A stretch of 33,079 bases of DNA from Acetatifactor muris (GTDB lineage: Bacteria; Bacillota; Clostridia; Lachnospirales; Lachnospiraceae): assembly GCA_023664365.1 (NCBI GenBank), contig JAMPFR010000036.1, positions 1-33,079 on the forward strand, read 5' to 3'. Of the stretch, positions 7,699-16,507 are shown piece by piece; position 1 is the stretch's first letter; the number at the start of each line of letters is the position of its first letter. The notes beneath the pieces are model-generated. The model did no database searches and was not told where the DNA came from. It saw only the letters and a program-made list of their open reading frames with translations. Position numbers and translations under genes: made by a program.

Positions 7699-8652
7699 AT
7701 GCTTCAGGTAGATTTACATGTACATTCCAACCGCTCCGACGGAACCTTTTCTCCGAAGGAGCTTGTAGACTATGCAATGGAAAAGGGCCTTGCCGCCTTC
7801 GCCCTGACGGATCATGACACCGTGGACGGGCTGGACGAGGCGATTTCTTATGCGGAGAGTCTCCGGCAGAAGCAGAAGGAGGCGCGGCAAGAGGAAGCCG
7901 TCTCTGCCGACGCTCCCGCTGCCCCGGGTCAGTCCCATCCGATCTCAGAGGATATTTCACGCATTCCGGTTCCCGAGGTCATTCCGGGCATTGAGTTTTC
8001 CACGGAATACCAGGGCCGGGATGTGCATATTGTGGGATTATATATTGACTATCACAGTCAACCTTTCCGGAAACAGCTGCAGGAATTTGTAGACTCCCGC
8101 ACCACCCGCAACCATAAAATGTGCCGGCTCCTGCAGGAAGCCGGCATCCGGATAAGCTATGAAGCGCTGCTGGAGGAATTTCCCGACGCGGTTATCACCA
8201 GAGCCCATTATGCAAAATACATGTTAAACCACAGCTATATCCAAAGCATACCCGAGGCCTTTGAGCGCTATGTAGGCGACCACTGCCCCTGCTATGTTCC
8301 CCGGGAAAAGGTAACGCCTGTGCAGGCGGTACAGCTGGTTCTGGAAGCAGGGGGCATTCCCGTACTTGCCCACCCCATCCTCTACCGCATGAGCGACTCC
8401 CGCCTGGACGCCCTGACTGCGGAGCTGAAGAACGCCGGGCTCATAGGCATCGAAGCCATTTACAGCACCTACAAGCCCCATGAGGAGCGGCAAATCCGCG
8501 CTCTCGCCAAGAAATATGATCTCCGCATCAGCGGAGGAAGCGACTTCCACGGCAGCAACAAACCGGGCCTGGATTTGGGTACCGGCTACGGCTCCCTTTT
8601 CGTGCCCATGGAGGTGCTGACGGAGTTAAAACGTGAACTTTACTTTGAATAA
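7699..8652 (+). CDS. PHP-domain metal-dependent phosphoesterase
   Basis: A 317-residue cytoplasmic protein with the polymerase-and-histidinol-phosphatase fold: DLHVHSNRSDG (residues 5-15), LTDHDTVDG (about 35), a HIVGLYID strand, VLAHP and the closing GSDFHG. These supply the His/Asp ligands for a three-metal centre. Related bacterial proteins (YciV/RnaM type) remove phosphate from nucleoside 3',5'-bisphosphates or trim short RNA 5' ends. An Ala/Pro/Glu-rich insertion (about residues 58-84) follows the second motif. AGGAG precedes the ATG. It probably shares the ABC-F transcript and meets the GH51 gene tail to tail with 28 bases between, where I see no terminator. The exact substrate is uncertain. 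Confidence 0.85.
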   Translation: MLQVDLHVHSNRSDGTFSPKELVDYAMEKGLAAFALTDHDTVDGLDEAISYAESLRQKQKEARQEEAVSADAPAAPGQSHPISEDISRIPVPEVIPGIEFSTEYQGRDVHIVGLYIDYHSQPFRKQLQEFVDSRTTRNHKMCRLLQEAGIRISYEALLEEFPDAVITRAHYAKYMLNHSYIQSIPEAFERYVGDHCPCYVPREKVTPVQAVQLVLEAGGIPVLAHPILYRMSDSRLDALTAELKNAGLIGIEAIYSTYKPHEERQIRALAKKYDLRISGGSDFHGSNKPGLDLGTGYGSLFVPMEVLTELKRELYFE

Positions 8653-8680
8653 ACAGCCTCAATTTGAACCGCCCTCGTCC

Positions 8681-11083
8681 CTATCCTCTATGATTTCCAT
8701 GCGATAGGACATTTAAAAAAGAAAACACCGTCACGGAATGAGGCGCAAAGGAATATACCAGCTCATTCCCCTCCACCGGAAGCCATTCCTCCTGCGGCCG
8801 GATATGCTCCGGCTCCTCAAAGGTATTGACGTCTCCCAGGCCATACCCCTTCAGACAGGAAACCCTGGCCCTTTTCTTCTCTCCCCCTTCAAGGACAATG
8901 CGCACCGGCTTTTCCTCCCCGGTCAGGTTCACCACCTTGAGGATCGTCCGGCTCTCTCCGCTGCATGGCACATTTCCTTCTCCGCCACATGAGGCGTTGT
9001 TTTCTCCGCAGCGTTCCACGCCGGCCGTCACATACAGCTCTTCCAGCTCCGGCAGCCGGTCTGTGACGTCATTCCAAAGTTCGCCGTTTATCCGGGTTCG
9101 GATTCTTCTGCCTTCAATCTCCAGCTCCAGCAAATATTCCTCGTCCCCCACATGGAAGATCCTGTGGGAGATCGTAGAGCCTCTCCCGCCATACAGGGAG
9201 GTCAGATTACAATCCCAGTTATCCCAGCCGCCGAACTCCCACTGGAGTTTGTTTTTGTCATCCTTTTTTCCGAAGCTGATCTTCAGGCCTTTTCTTCCTG
9301 CGGTTCTTTTAAACCGGAAGGACAGCTTATAATGGCTGCTCCCCATGTGTCCCAGCAGATTTTCCCGGTTATCCTTTTCAATCCTTATTTCGGGCAGCTC
9401 AGTGATTTCTCCGGTGTCGCAGTTCTCCATCCGGATCTCCCGGATGCTTCCCTCCACATCATTCCCGCACAGGGTCAGGTCTCCTGTGATATGCTTTTCC
9501 TCCGTCATTTGAATGACTTCATCCAGATTTTCCGTCTCAAAGCGCACGGCCTCCGTGCCCTGATTTTCCATAAAAAGCTTCTGCACATAATAGTTTGGCG
9601 TCTTTAAGATTCTATGATTGTCGAACCACAGCATATCCGGCTTCCAGTTCACATAATCCACGTTGCAGAGCAGGGGAGCATAGCAGGCCATAGCCACTGC
9701 CTTTGACCGCTCCAGATGGGTCATGTAGGCAGCCTCCACCAGCGCATTGTAATAGGTGTTTCCCCAGGAGGCGTACTCCCCCAGAAATACCTTCGGGCCC
9801 TTTTCGTCATAGTCCTCATAATGGTGCATATTTGCCAGAAACCACTCCGGTGAGGAATAATAATGCTCATCCACCAGATCCGAACCATATCTGTTTGCGG
9901 AATTCCAGCCTGCCTCGTAACCCTCCCCCGACGCAAAAGGCCCCGCGGTATTGATAATCTTAATCTCCGGATACTTTTCCCGAATGGCACGGTGGAAATA
10001 AGGATACCGCTCAAAGAAGCCGTCCCCTATCTCCTCGTTGCCTATTCCGATATATTTCAGATGAAACAGCCCTTCGTGCCCCATCTCCTCTCTGATTTTT
10101 CCCCAGCAGGTATCCGTCCCTCCATTGGCAAATTCAATCAAATCCAACGCATCCTGCACCCAGGCGTCCAGTTCATCCAAAGCCACCCCTTCGCCCTTAT
10201 GGGGATTGAAGCCGCCGGGCAGAATGGGCACCGGCTCCGCGCCGATTTCCTCGCAAAAACAGAAATACTCAAAATACCCCAGCCCCAGAGACTGATTATA
10301 GCCCCAGTTATTGCGCCAGCTGGGACGCTCCTCCACCCTGCCGATAGTCCTCTTCCAGCGGTACATGGAATTCCTGTCATGGTCGTTCAGGCTGCCGTCG
10401 TGGACCAGACAGCCTCCCGGAAAGCGCAGGAACTTTGGATGCATCTCCTGCAGCGCCTGGGCAATGTCCTTTCGCAGTCCCCCCTTTTTCCCCAGAAAAG
10501 TGTCCTTCGGAAAAAGAGACACCATATCCAGATCACAGACTCCTCCTTCCTCAAAGACCAGCGCCAGTCTTCCGCAGGTAGTAGTCTCCGTTGCCGTCAG
10601 CCGCAGCTCATATTTTTTCCATTCCCGCCCCTTAAGCATGATGAGACCTGCCCCGCAGACCTGTCCCGCTTCCGTCTCCACCCTTATATGCACAGTGAGA
10701 TCCTCGTTCTCCACATTCCCTGCAAACAGGGAAAAATCATAGTCCTTTCCCTGTTCCAGAAAAATGCCGGTATTATATCCCCTGTTATAGACCGCGCCAC
10801 CGGGAGCCGCCTCTATATGCAGATAATGGGGATTTTCCCTGTGCAGGGGAATTTCCGTCCGCACCTCCCAGGCGATCTCCCCATTCTTTTCCCAGGCAGT
10901 CAGGGCATGATACTCCTGCCTGTCCACCTCACAGTACTCGAAAGAGCGGTTCTGCACCAACTCCCCGTACAAGCCGCCGTCTGCGGCATGGTTGATGTCC
11001 TCGAAAAATAACCCGTATAAAATCCCCAGATCCTTATAGCTTTCATCCTGAAAAATTCTGATCTGCTTCTTAGTCTGTCCCAT
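8681..11083 (-). CDS. GH51-type alpha-L-arabinofuranosidase
   Basis: Predicted to remove terminal alpha-L-arabinofuranosyl groups from oligosaccharides. The 800-residue protein lacks a signal peptide, so it should act in the cytoplasm. It starts with the family strand LGILYGLFFEDINHAADGGLYGELV, followed by a carbohydrate-binding-like beta domain (about 60-195), then the barrel with FLRFPGGC, acid/base candidate Glu350 in GIGNEE and nucleophile candidate Glu436 in LGEYASWGN. A lectin/LamG-like beta region (about 600-690) sits before the C-terminal domain. A short Cys/Gly-rich stretch (CGENNASCGGEGNVPCSGES, around residue 700) looks like an insertion. GGAAAGG precedes the ATG. It is the last gene of the minus-strand carbohydrate block. 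Family membership is firm; substrate is inferred. Confidence 0.88.
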   Translation of the reverse strand: MGQTKKQIRIFQDESYKDLGILYGLFFEDINHAADGGLYGELVQNRSFEYCEVDRQEYHALTAWEKNGEIAWEVRTEIPLHRENPHYLHIEAAPGGAVYNRGYNTGIFLEQGKDYDFSLFAGNVENEDLTVHIRVETEAGQVCGAGLIMLKGREWKKYELRLTATETTTCGRLALVFEEGGVCDLDMVSLFPKDTFLGKKGGLRKDIAQALQEMHPKFLRFPGGCLVHDGSLNDHDRNSMYRWKRTIGRVEERPSWRNNWGYNQSLGLGYFEYFCFCEEIGAEPVPILPGGFNPHKGEGVALDELDAWVQDALDLIEFANGGTDTCWGKIREEMGHEGLFHLKYIGIGNEEIGDGFFERYPYFHRAIREKYPEIKIINTAGPFASGEGYEAGWNSANRYGSDLVDEHYYSSPEWFLANMHHYEDYDEKGPKVFLGEYASWGNTYYNALVEAAYMTHLERSKAVAMACYAPLLCNVDYVNWKPDMLWFDNHRILKTPNYYVQKLFMENQGTEAVRFETENLDEVIQMTEEKHITGDLTLCGNDVEGSIREIRMENCDTGEITELPEIRIEKDNRENLLGHMGSSHYKLSFRFKRTAGRKGLKISFGKKDDKNKLQWEFGGWDNWDCNLTSLYGGRGSTISHRIFHVGDEEYLLELEIEGRRIRTRINGELWNDVTDRLPELEELYVTAGVERCGENNASCGGEGNVPCSGESRTILKVVNLTGEEKPVRIVLEGGEKKRARVSCLKGYGLGDVNTFEEPEHIRPQEEWLPVEGNELVYSFAPHSVTVFSFLNVLSHGNHRG

Positions 11084-11124
11084 GTCTGCCTTTCCTGCCG
11101 CCTTCCTGTTTTCTGATTTCTTTT

Positions 11125-11171
11125 CTTCCGGCTCTTTCTTATACCTTTCCTTTTCCCTTGCTTCCGGCTCT
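11125..11171. repeat. 11-bp direct repeat between the GH43 and GH51 genes
   Basis: CTTCCGGCTCT occurs at 11125-11135 and again at 11161-11171, 36 bases apart, inside the 99-base purine/pyrimidine-biased spacer between the two glycosidase genes. Similar partial duplications sit in two other spacers of this cluster. Confidence 0.5.
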
Positions 11172-11182
11172 GCCTTATTCCC

Positions 11183-12115
11183 TCACATATAAGAATCCCT
11201 CACCCGCTCATACTCTTCCTGACTGATCTTGATGATAGTCCCATGCTTGTACCCATATGGGAAATGAAAGCTTCTGTCCGACCGCACAAACCTGCCGGAG
11301 GCCAAGCTGTCAGCGATAAAAGGAACATAACCCTGTCCTGCTCCCGGCACCCCGTAATAATCCAGGAACAGACACCACTTTCCGTCCTCCACCCGGACCG
11401 CCGTAGGGGCCTCATACAGCCCCGCCTGAACCGCCTCCATGCTCTCGTCAAAGGCCGATATCCGCTCAAAGGGCCCGGTTATATTATCCGCCGCAAGAAG
11501 GATGATCTTTTCCGGATTGCCTTCACTCTTCACGAAAAGATAATACTTCCCGTCCTCCTCGTACATAGCGGAATCGATCACCCCGGAATCCTCTTTCCGA
11601 TACAGTATCTCCGGTGCGGAAAATGTCTCGAAATCCTTTGTCCTGCTGTAATAGATGGCCTTATTCCCATAGTCGTTGCTTCTGTGGGAGGAGGACCAGT
11701 GAACTACATAATCTCCCCTTGCCCTGTCAAAAATGATGTCCGGCGCCCAGAGGCAGCCGAAATCCTCATTTCCAAGCTTCACCAGCCGCTGCTCCGACCA
11801 GGATACCAGATCCTCCGATTCCCAGAGGGAAAAATATTTGCTTCCGTTTCTCCCGATCTCATCCCAGGAATGATGGTACTGATTCCGCATTCCGTAAGAC
11901 AGGCTTAGGTCCGTTGCAAGTATGTAATACTTTCCCTTTTCCTCACATTTGATGATGGTGAAATCCCGGACCCCCTTGTCGCCGTAATATGCCCACAGCA
12001 CCGGCTGCCCGTGATTTACCTCCTCCCAGGTGAAGCCGTCCCGGCTTAGTCCGAAATATACCTGCTCTCCGTCAGGTGATGTTTTCTCTTTAAAATGTAC
12101 AAATAAATAAGCCAT
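11183..12115 (-). CDS. GH43-like five-bladed beta-propeller glycosidase
   Basis: A 310-residue protein without signal peptide whose repeated blades (VYFGLSRDGFTWEE, KYFSLWESEDLVSWSEQ, AIYYSRTKDFETFS, FVKSEGNPEKIILLAADNITGPFE) are typical of GH43/GH62-like propellers. These are usually arabinosidases, xylosidases or galactosidases. Candidate catalytic residues are Asp51 (VRDFTII, base), Asp181 (GVIDSAMY, modulator) and Glu235 (YEAPTAV, acid). WAPDIIFD is also a family hallmark. AGGAGG lies six bases before the ATG. It follows the GH120 gene after 29 bases, so it is co-transcribed. In this cluster an arabinose- or galactose-removing role is plausible; subfamily and specificity cannot be read by eye. 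Confidence 0.83.
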   Translation of the reverse strand: MAYLFVHFKEKTSPDGEQVYFGLSRDGFTWEEVNHGQPVLWAYYGDKGVRDFTIIKCEEKGKYYILATDLSLSYGMRNQYHHSWDEIGRNGSKYFSLWESEDLVSWSEQRLVKLGNEDFGCLWAPDIIFDRARGDYVVHWSSSHRSNDYGNKAIYYSRTKDFETFSAPEILYRKEDSGVIDSAMYEEDGKYYLFVKSEGNPEKIILLAADNITGPFERISAFDESMEAVQAGLYEAPTAVRVEDGKWCLFLDYYGVPGAGQGYVPFIADSLASGRFVRSDRSFHFPYGYKHGTIIKISQEEYERVRDSYM

Positions 12116-12144
12116 AACTGCCTCCTGTTCCTTCCGGATTTGTT

Positions 12145-14133
12145 TTACTTTCCCGCGGGAGTGTCTCCCTGAGAGCGTCTACCTTTCCCACACCCGAAGC
12201 TCCCTAAGCACACCCGGTTCTTTCCCGGCTTTAAGCTCTGCACCGGCCCCGGCAGCGGCCTGCCCGGCCTTTCCCCGCCTGTTATGTCGCGGTCAATGAC
12301 AATGGGAGAGCCGTCCGGATTTTCATATCCGCTTTCCGTGATGCGGGGCGTTCCCAACAGCTCCGTAGTCACAGGAACCGTGTCCGTTTCAAAGATCTCC
12401 TCCGGCAGGGTGATATTTAAAAATACCTCCCGGCCATCGCGCTCCACGCTGACCTCTGCATTCCAATCCGGAAGGCACACTGCGCCCTGCTCCCTGTCGA
12501 AGGCTTTCGCCTCCTGCAGATAAACGTTACTCCGGATATACGCCGGCTGCTTTATCTCACGGCAGCCCCGGAGCGGATCGGGGTGATAGGCCTCCAGCTT
12601 CTCCAGATACTCCTCCATGGAAACGGGGGCGCCGTCATACCGATTTGTTCCGTAATATTTATCCGGCTCCGAACCCCCGGCAAATACATTCTGATACCAC
12701 CTGTCGTCAAACCCGTACACCCAGATGACTCCCATCACCCGGGTGGAATGGGGCATATGATAAGGGGTCGGCCTGTCCATCACGGGATACTGGTTCAGCA
12801 GCCCGCAGCAGAGATTGTGAACATATGCGCCTCCCTGGGCGGCGTTATCAAAATTATATGCCGATGCAAAAATATTATTGTCCACCAGATAGGGGCCGTG
12901 AGTCACCTCGATCATAAAGTCCCTGTTGTTATGGTCGTAAACATTGCCGCTGACCCGCACCCCCTGAGCCTGCCAGTCCAGCCATGTGCCCAGGCTGCAG
13001 TGGTGGATATGATTGCCGTAGATCCGGGTATCCACCGCCGCATGAAATTTGATGCCGGCGATCTCATGTCCCCAGAACTCATGCCTGGTGGCAATGTAGG
13101 AAATATCGTTGCCGTAGATCTCGCAGAAGCAGCACCCCATATGTCCCACGATTCCGGTCTGCCCGCAGTCATAAATGGTATTGTTCCGCACCACATGGGA
13201 ACCTACCTGCTCCCTGCTCCAGCCCTTCCCAAGCCCCTGGAACACAGCCTCCATCTGATACTGGTAATCCGGCTTCTTTCTTGTATATGTATACTTATTG
13301 TGCCCGGTGGCTCCGTTCTTCCCCAGGCTGACGGCGCTGCACTTGGAATCATGGAGCAGATTCTCCTCTATGATCCAGCCCTTCGCCCAGTTGGGCCCCA
13401 CCATGCCTACCTGATCTGCCGTGGGCGGCGCCCAGGGCGTAGCTGCCTGGGCGATTTCAAAGCCCCGCAGGGTAATATAGTCTATGCCGCTTCTGTCGGG
13501 ATAAAAGCATGCCTGGCGCACATTGATCTCCACCAGATGCTCATTGGGATCAACACTGCCGAAATTGGCGGTAATCACCGTGTTCTCCTTCCCCACCTCC
13601 GCACTCCATACCAGCAGGCTCTGCTCCGGCTTCAGAACAGCCTCCGGCCGGCCTCCCCAGGTGGCAAGCTCTGTATATTCCCGCCTCACAGGCTTTTCCA
13701 GTTCTTCCGGCGTCCGAGCCTCATAAAGCATCACACCGTCCAGATAGACCGCGCCGCAGTGGACCTCATATTTCTGCGGGTCTACCAGCCAGTCTCCCTC
13801 GATCCTGCAGGCAAAGGGATTATACTCCCCGAACAGTTCATTGGACACAGCCGCCCGCCAGGTACCGTTTTCCAACTTCTCCCAGCCCTTCAGCTCCTCG
13901 GATCCCTTTATCACTGCATGTTCCCCTTCCGCCGCCTGATAGATCACCCTGCACTGATCGCTGATCCCGCCGGTCATGGGCCTTACCCACTCCCTGTATA
14001 CTCCTTCATGTACAATCACGGTATCTCCGGCCCCTGCCCTCCGGGCCGCCTGCTGGATCGTCAGGAAGGGCGCTTCCGCCGTTCCCGGATTATAGTCAAA
14101 GCCTGTCTTTGCCACATGATAAATTCGATTCAT
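12145..14133 (-). CDS. GH120-type right-handed beta-helix glycosidase (beta-xylosidase family)
   Basis: A 662-residue protein, no signal peptide, beginning YHVAKTGFDYNPGT and APFLTIQQAARRAGAGDTVI, the entry to a parallel beta-helix. Residues about 75-215 form an intervening beta-rich domain, then helix rungs resume (NNTIYDCGQTGIVGH, IYGNHIHHCS). The call as GH120 rests on Asp386 (TWLDWQAQG) and Glu409 (FMIEVTHG): they are 23 residues apart, matching nucleophile Asp382 and acid/base Glu405 as I remember them for Thermoanaerobacterium XylC, the founding GH120 beta-xylosidase (638 residues). Start at 14133, with AAGGAGG upstream, is preferred to a longer frame. It probably releases xylose, or another sugar, from imported oligosaccharides. 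Lyase activity is less likely since the GH120 pair is intact. Confidence 0.75.
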   Translation of the reverse strand: MNRIYHVAKTGFDYNPGTAEAPFLTIQQAARRAGAGDTVIVHEGVYREWVRPMTGGISDQCRVIYQAAEGEHAVIKGSEELKGWEKLENGTWRAAVSNELFGEYNPFACRIEGDWLVDPQKYEVHCGAVYLDGVMLYEARTPEELEKPVRREYTELATWGGRPEAVLKPEQSLLVWSAEVGKENTVITANFGSVDPNEHLVEINVRQACFYPDRSGIDYITLRGFEIAQAATPWAPPTADQVGMVGPNWAKGWIIEENLLHDSKCSAVSLGKNGATGHNKYTYTRKKPDYQYQMEAVFQGLGKGWSREQVGSHVVRNNTIYDCGQTGIVGHMGCCFCEIYGNDISYIATRHEFWGHEIAGIKFHAAVDTRIYGNHIHHCSLGTWLDWQAQGVRVSGNVYDHNNRDFMIEVTHGPYLVDNNIFASAYNFDNAAQGGAYVHNLCCGLLNQYPVMDRPTPYHMPHSTRVMGVIWVYGFDDRWYQNVFAGGSEPDKYYGTNRYDGAPVSMEEYLEKLEAYHPDPLRGCREIKQPAYIRSNVYLQEAKAFDREQGAVCLPDWNAEVSVERDGREVFLNITLPEEIFETDTVPVTTELLGTPRITESGYENPDGSPIVIDRDITGGERPGRPLPGPVQSLKPGKNRVCLGSFGCGKGRRSQGDTPAGK

Positions 14134-14169
14134 TTCTGCCTCCTTATGTCTTCTTTCCTTCATTTCTAC

Positions 14170-14242
14170 CCGCAATACGCCTGGGCCGCATACCATTTGC
14201 AGACCGATGCTCCCGCACATCCGCAATACTGCCCCGCCGCAT
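14170..14242. repeat. Degenerate 22-bp direct repeat between GH112 and GH120 genes
   Basis: Segments 14170-14191 and 14221-14242 both begin CCGCAATAC and end GCCGCAT, with 17 of 22 bases identical and a 51-base offset. They lie in the 126-base spacer, which otherwise contains only the ribosome binding site of the GH120 gene. Confidence 0.45.
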
Positions 14243-14259
14243 CCTTTGCGTCGATCCTG

Positions 14260-16452
14260 TCACAGCTCCACAAACACCGTATCATAGGGCGCGATAGTCA
14301 GCGTCCTGTCCCCTGCCTCCGTGGGGATCGTGGTGGTCTGCTCCCTGTCACTGTTGTTGATAACCACCAGTTTCCCGCTTTCAGGGTAATAAGCGCATTC
14401 CGTGTACAGATTGTCCGTCATGTACAGGCCCTTTAAGCCTTCGCCGCCTCCGTAGCGTATCAGATGATAGAGCAGCCGGGTGTTCTCCGGGCTCATCCGG
14501 AAAGAAGCCAGATAAATACCCTTGCCCTGTCCGAAGGAGTTGACGGTTATCACAGGCTTCCCGCCGTCCGCCATAAGCACCTGTGCCTTCCCGTCCGTCA
14601 GATACAGGTTTTCCCTTGACTTAAGGGCTGCCCCGGCCGGGATGATCCCGGAAGGGATTATACCCGCTTCAGCGCTGTTCTCCGCGCCGCTTCCGTTCTC
14701 CACCACAAAGCTCCACCGCCCATGGCAGACCTTGGCGCCGGTATCCTCGTCGATTCCAAGCACATGGGCCATGCGGAAATAATTGTCATAGCCATCCACT
14801 GCAGAAGGCTCGTTTACGCCCAGGAAGGTTCCTCCCTTATGCACCCATTCCGTCAGGATGGTTACCAGTTCGTCATCCTTCCAGCTCTCGCCGCCGCTCC
14901 ATGCGCTTCCGGCGTAACCGGCGTTGATGACCACATCCGCATCCTGTAATGCGCCCTGCTTCACATCCTCGAAGGAAATGAATTTCACATCCACGGGAAG
15001 CCCGGACAGGGCCTCGTTTACATGAATCAAATCGTGCATATAGGTCTCATGGAAATGCCCGGACAATGTCCAGGAACGCAGCGCCCCCCAGCTGTGGAGA
15101 ACTGCCACTTTAGTCCGGATGGCAAAGGGCTTTCCTGCGTCATGGAAGGAACGAATCAGCCGGAATTCATCGGACACCTTCTCAATGTAATCGCAGAAAT
15201 CCGGGAAATCCTCCACCAGGTGAAGATACCCCCCCAGACCAATCCTGTCAATCTTTGCCCGAAGCAGCGCCCGCCGCACACTGTTCCAGTATTTTGTCGC
15301 ATCCAGGGTAGGATTTCCTCCCTCTGTGAAGGTGGGCGCACCCCCCAGCCCCACAGGGAACAGGTAAGGGTGAAGACGCAGCTCATGAGTGGGCACGTCA
15401 ACTCCCGCGCAAAGCCTGGCCTCATAGCCGGAAAAGACGCACTTAATCAGCCCGTCAAAGCCAAATTCTCCGAATCTGCCGTTATAAGGCTCCACACCCA
15501 CCCAGCTGTCATCATAAAACACATAGGCCTTCTTGCCGTAGCTGTGAACCATGTCAATCAACTGCTTTCCGAAGGAAATCACAAAATCATTGATGAAGGC
15601 CATCCAATCCGCCTTGCGCTGATTTCCCGGCATATGGGTCACATGAAGCCGCCCCTTGTTGATAAAGTCCTCCGCCGTCAGGGCGTAGCCGTATTTCGCC
15701 GCGAACTCATCCAAGGCCAGGTCGCTGACGGTGTAATCGTAAGAACCCCAGTCGGAGAACAGATGGCGGTTCCTCTCGCTGCTCCCCCAGATCCACACAA
15801 AATTGTAAAACATGGAGGTAAAACGCACCACTGTGGTGTCCGGATGGGTCTCGCACCAGTCCTTCATCCAGTCCATCATGTATTCCCGGGTCTCCGGATA
15901 TCTGGGGTCAATCTGCATCAGATGTTCCTTATCCCAATGGTTGGTGGTATGATTGTACATGGAAATTTCTTCCCAGATACGATATGCCAGAAAGCTGACG
16001 GTATATTTGTGGAAGGGCGTACATTCTCTGATTGTCACACTGCCGCTGTCCTTATCATAGATCCAGTGCTCCGCCTTCACCTTCTCATTGGCGGTGCGAT
16101 CATAGACCTCCCAGTATTTCATAGCCCGTTCACTGTCATTGACCGCAAACTGCTCCTCAAAAAAGCTCTCCAGCAGCCTGACAGTAAGCTCCCTGCCCTC
16201 CGCCACTGCCGCCGGGGTGCAGAGAAAGGTCTGCTGCAGCTTGTCCTGATTCTGCTTTGCCCATTCATTATGATCGCGGATAATGCAGATAGTGGAATAA
16301 ATGCCGTACCCGGCATGAATGATCTCGTCCGAAAGCACCGTCCCGTCACTGTCTCTTATCACATCCGCTCCCCACTTTTCCGCCATTTTCAGGGTCAGCT
16401 TCTCATACCCGGATTCCCCCGGAAGTGTAAATCCCCCTTTTTGTTTCGACAT
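14260..16452 (-). CDS. GH112 beta-galactoside phosphorylase (probably Gal-beta-1,4-L-Rha phosphorylase)
   Basis: GH112 enzymes split a terminal beta-galactosyl bond with phosphate, giving alpha-galactose 1-phosphate. Known acceptors are GlcNAc/GalNAc (lacto-N-biose, galacto-N-biose) and L-rhamnose. The 730-residue, signal-less protein shows the family N-terminus (GGFTLPGESGYEKLTLKMAE and KWGADVIRDSDGT), TSMFYNFVWIWG, VTHMPGNQRKADWMAFINDF and the acid residue region VFYDDSWVGVEPYNGRFGEF. Asp314 or Asp315 corresponds to the general acid Asp313 of the Bifidobacterium longum enzyme. The family call is very firm. The rhamnose acceptor is inferred from the adjoining GH105 and rhamnogalacturonan-acetylesterase-like genes; no nagB/nahK-type genes for lacto-N-biose use are present. 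AGGAGG precedes the ATG. Confidence 0.9.
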   Translation of the reverse strand: MSKQKGGFTLPGESGYEKLTLKMAEKWGADVIRDSDGTVLSDEIIHAGYGIYSTICIIRDHNEWAKQNQDKLQQTFLCTPAAVAEGRELTVRLLESFFEEQFAVNDSERAMKYWEVYDRTANEKVKAEHWIYDKDSGSVTIRECTPFHKYTVSFLAYRIWEEISMYNHTTNHWDKEHLMQIDPRYPETREYMMDWMKDWCETHPDTTVVRFTSMFYNFVWIWGSSERNRHLFSDWGSYDYTVSDLALDEFAAKYGYALTAEDFINKGRLHVTHMPGNQRKADWMAFINDFVISFGKQLIDMVHSYGKKAYVFYDDSWVGVEPYNGRFGEFGFDGLIKCVFSGYEARLCAGVDVPTHELRLHPYLFPVGLGGAPTFTEGGNPTLDATKYWNSVRRALLRAKIDRIGLGGYLHLVEDFPDFCDYIEKVSDEFRLIRSFHDAGKPFAIRTKVAVLHSWGALRSWTLSGHFHETYMHDLIHVNEALSGLPVDVKFISFEDVKQGALQDADVVINAGYAGSAWSGGESWKDDELVTILTEWVHKGGTFLGVNEPSAVDGYDNYFRMAHVLGIDEDTGAKVCHGRWSFVVENGSGAENSAEAGIIPSGIIPAGAALKSRENLYLTDGKAQVLMADGGKPVITVNSFGQGKGIYLASFRMSPENTRLLYHLIRYGGGEGLKGLYMTDNLYTECAYYPESGKLVVINNSDREQTTTIPTEAGDRTLTIAPYDTVFVEL

Positions 16453-16507
16453 CTTGATACCTCCTAAAATCCTATCTTTCCTGATTCCTATCTATTTCCA
16501 CTGCCAT

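Noticed and set aside
12145-14133. Pectate lyase or other polysaccharide lyase
   Set aside because: Although beta-helical, the residues and 23-residue spacing fit the GH120 hydrolase pair better, and no calcium-binding lyase motif was recognised.
12583-14436. 617-codon plus-strand frame opposite the GH120 gene, and similar long frames opposite GH112, the binding protein and GH51
   Set aside because: Composition is that of complementary strands of coding DNA and no ribosome binding site or family motif is visible; the minus-strand genes have both.
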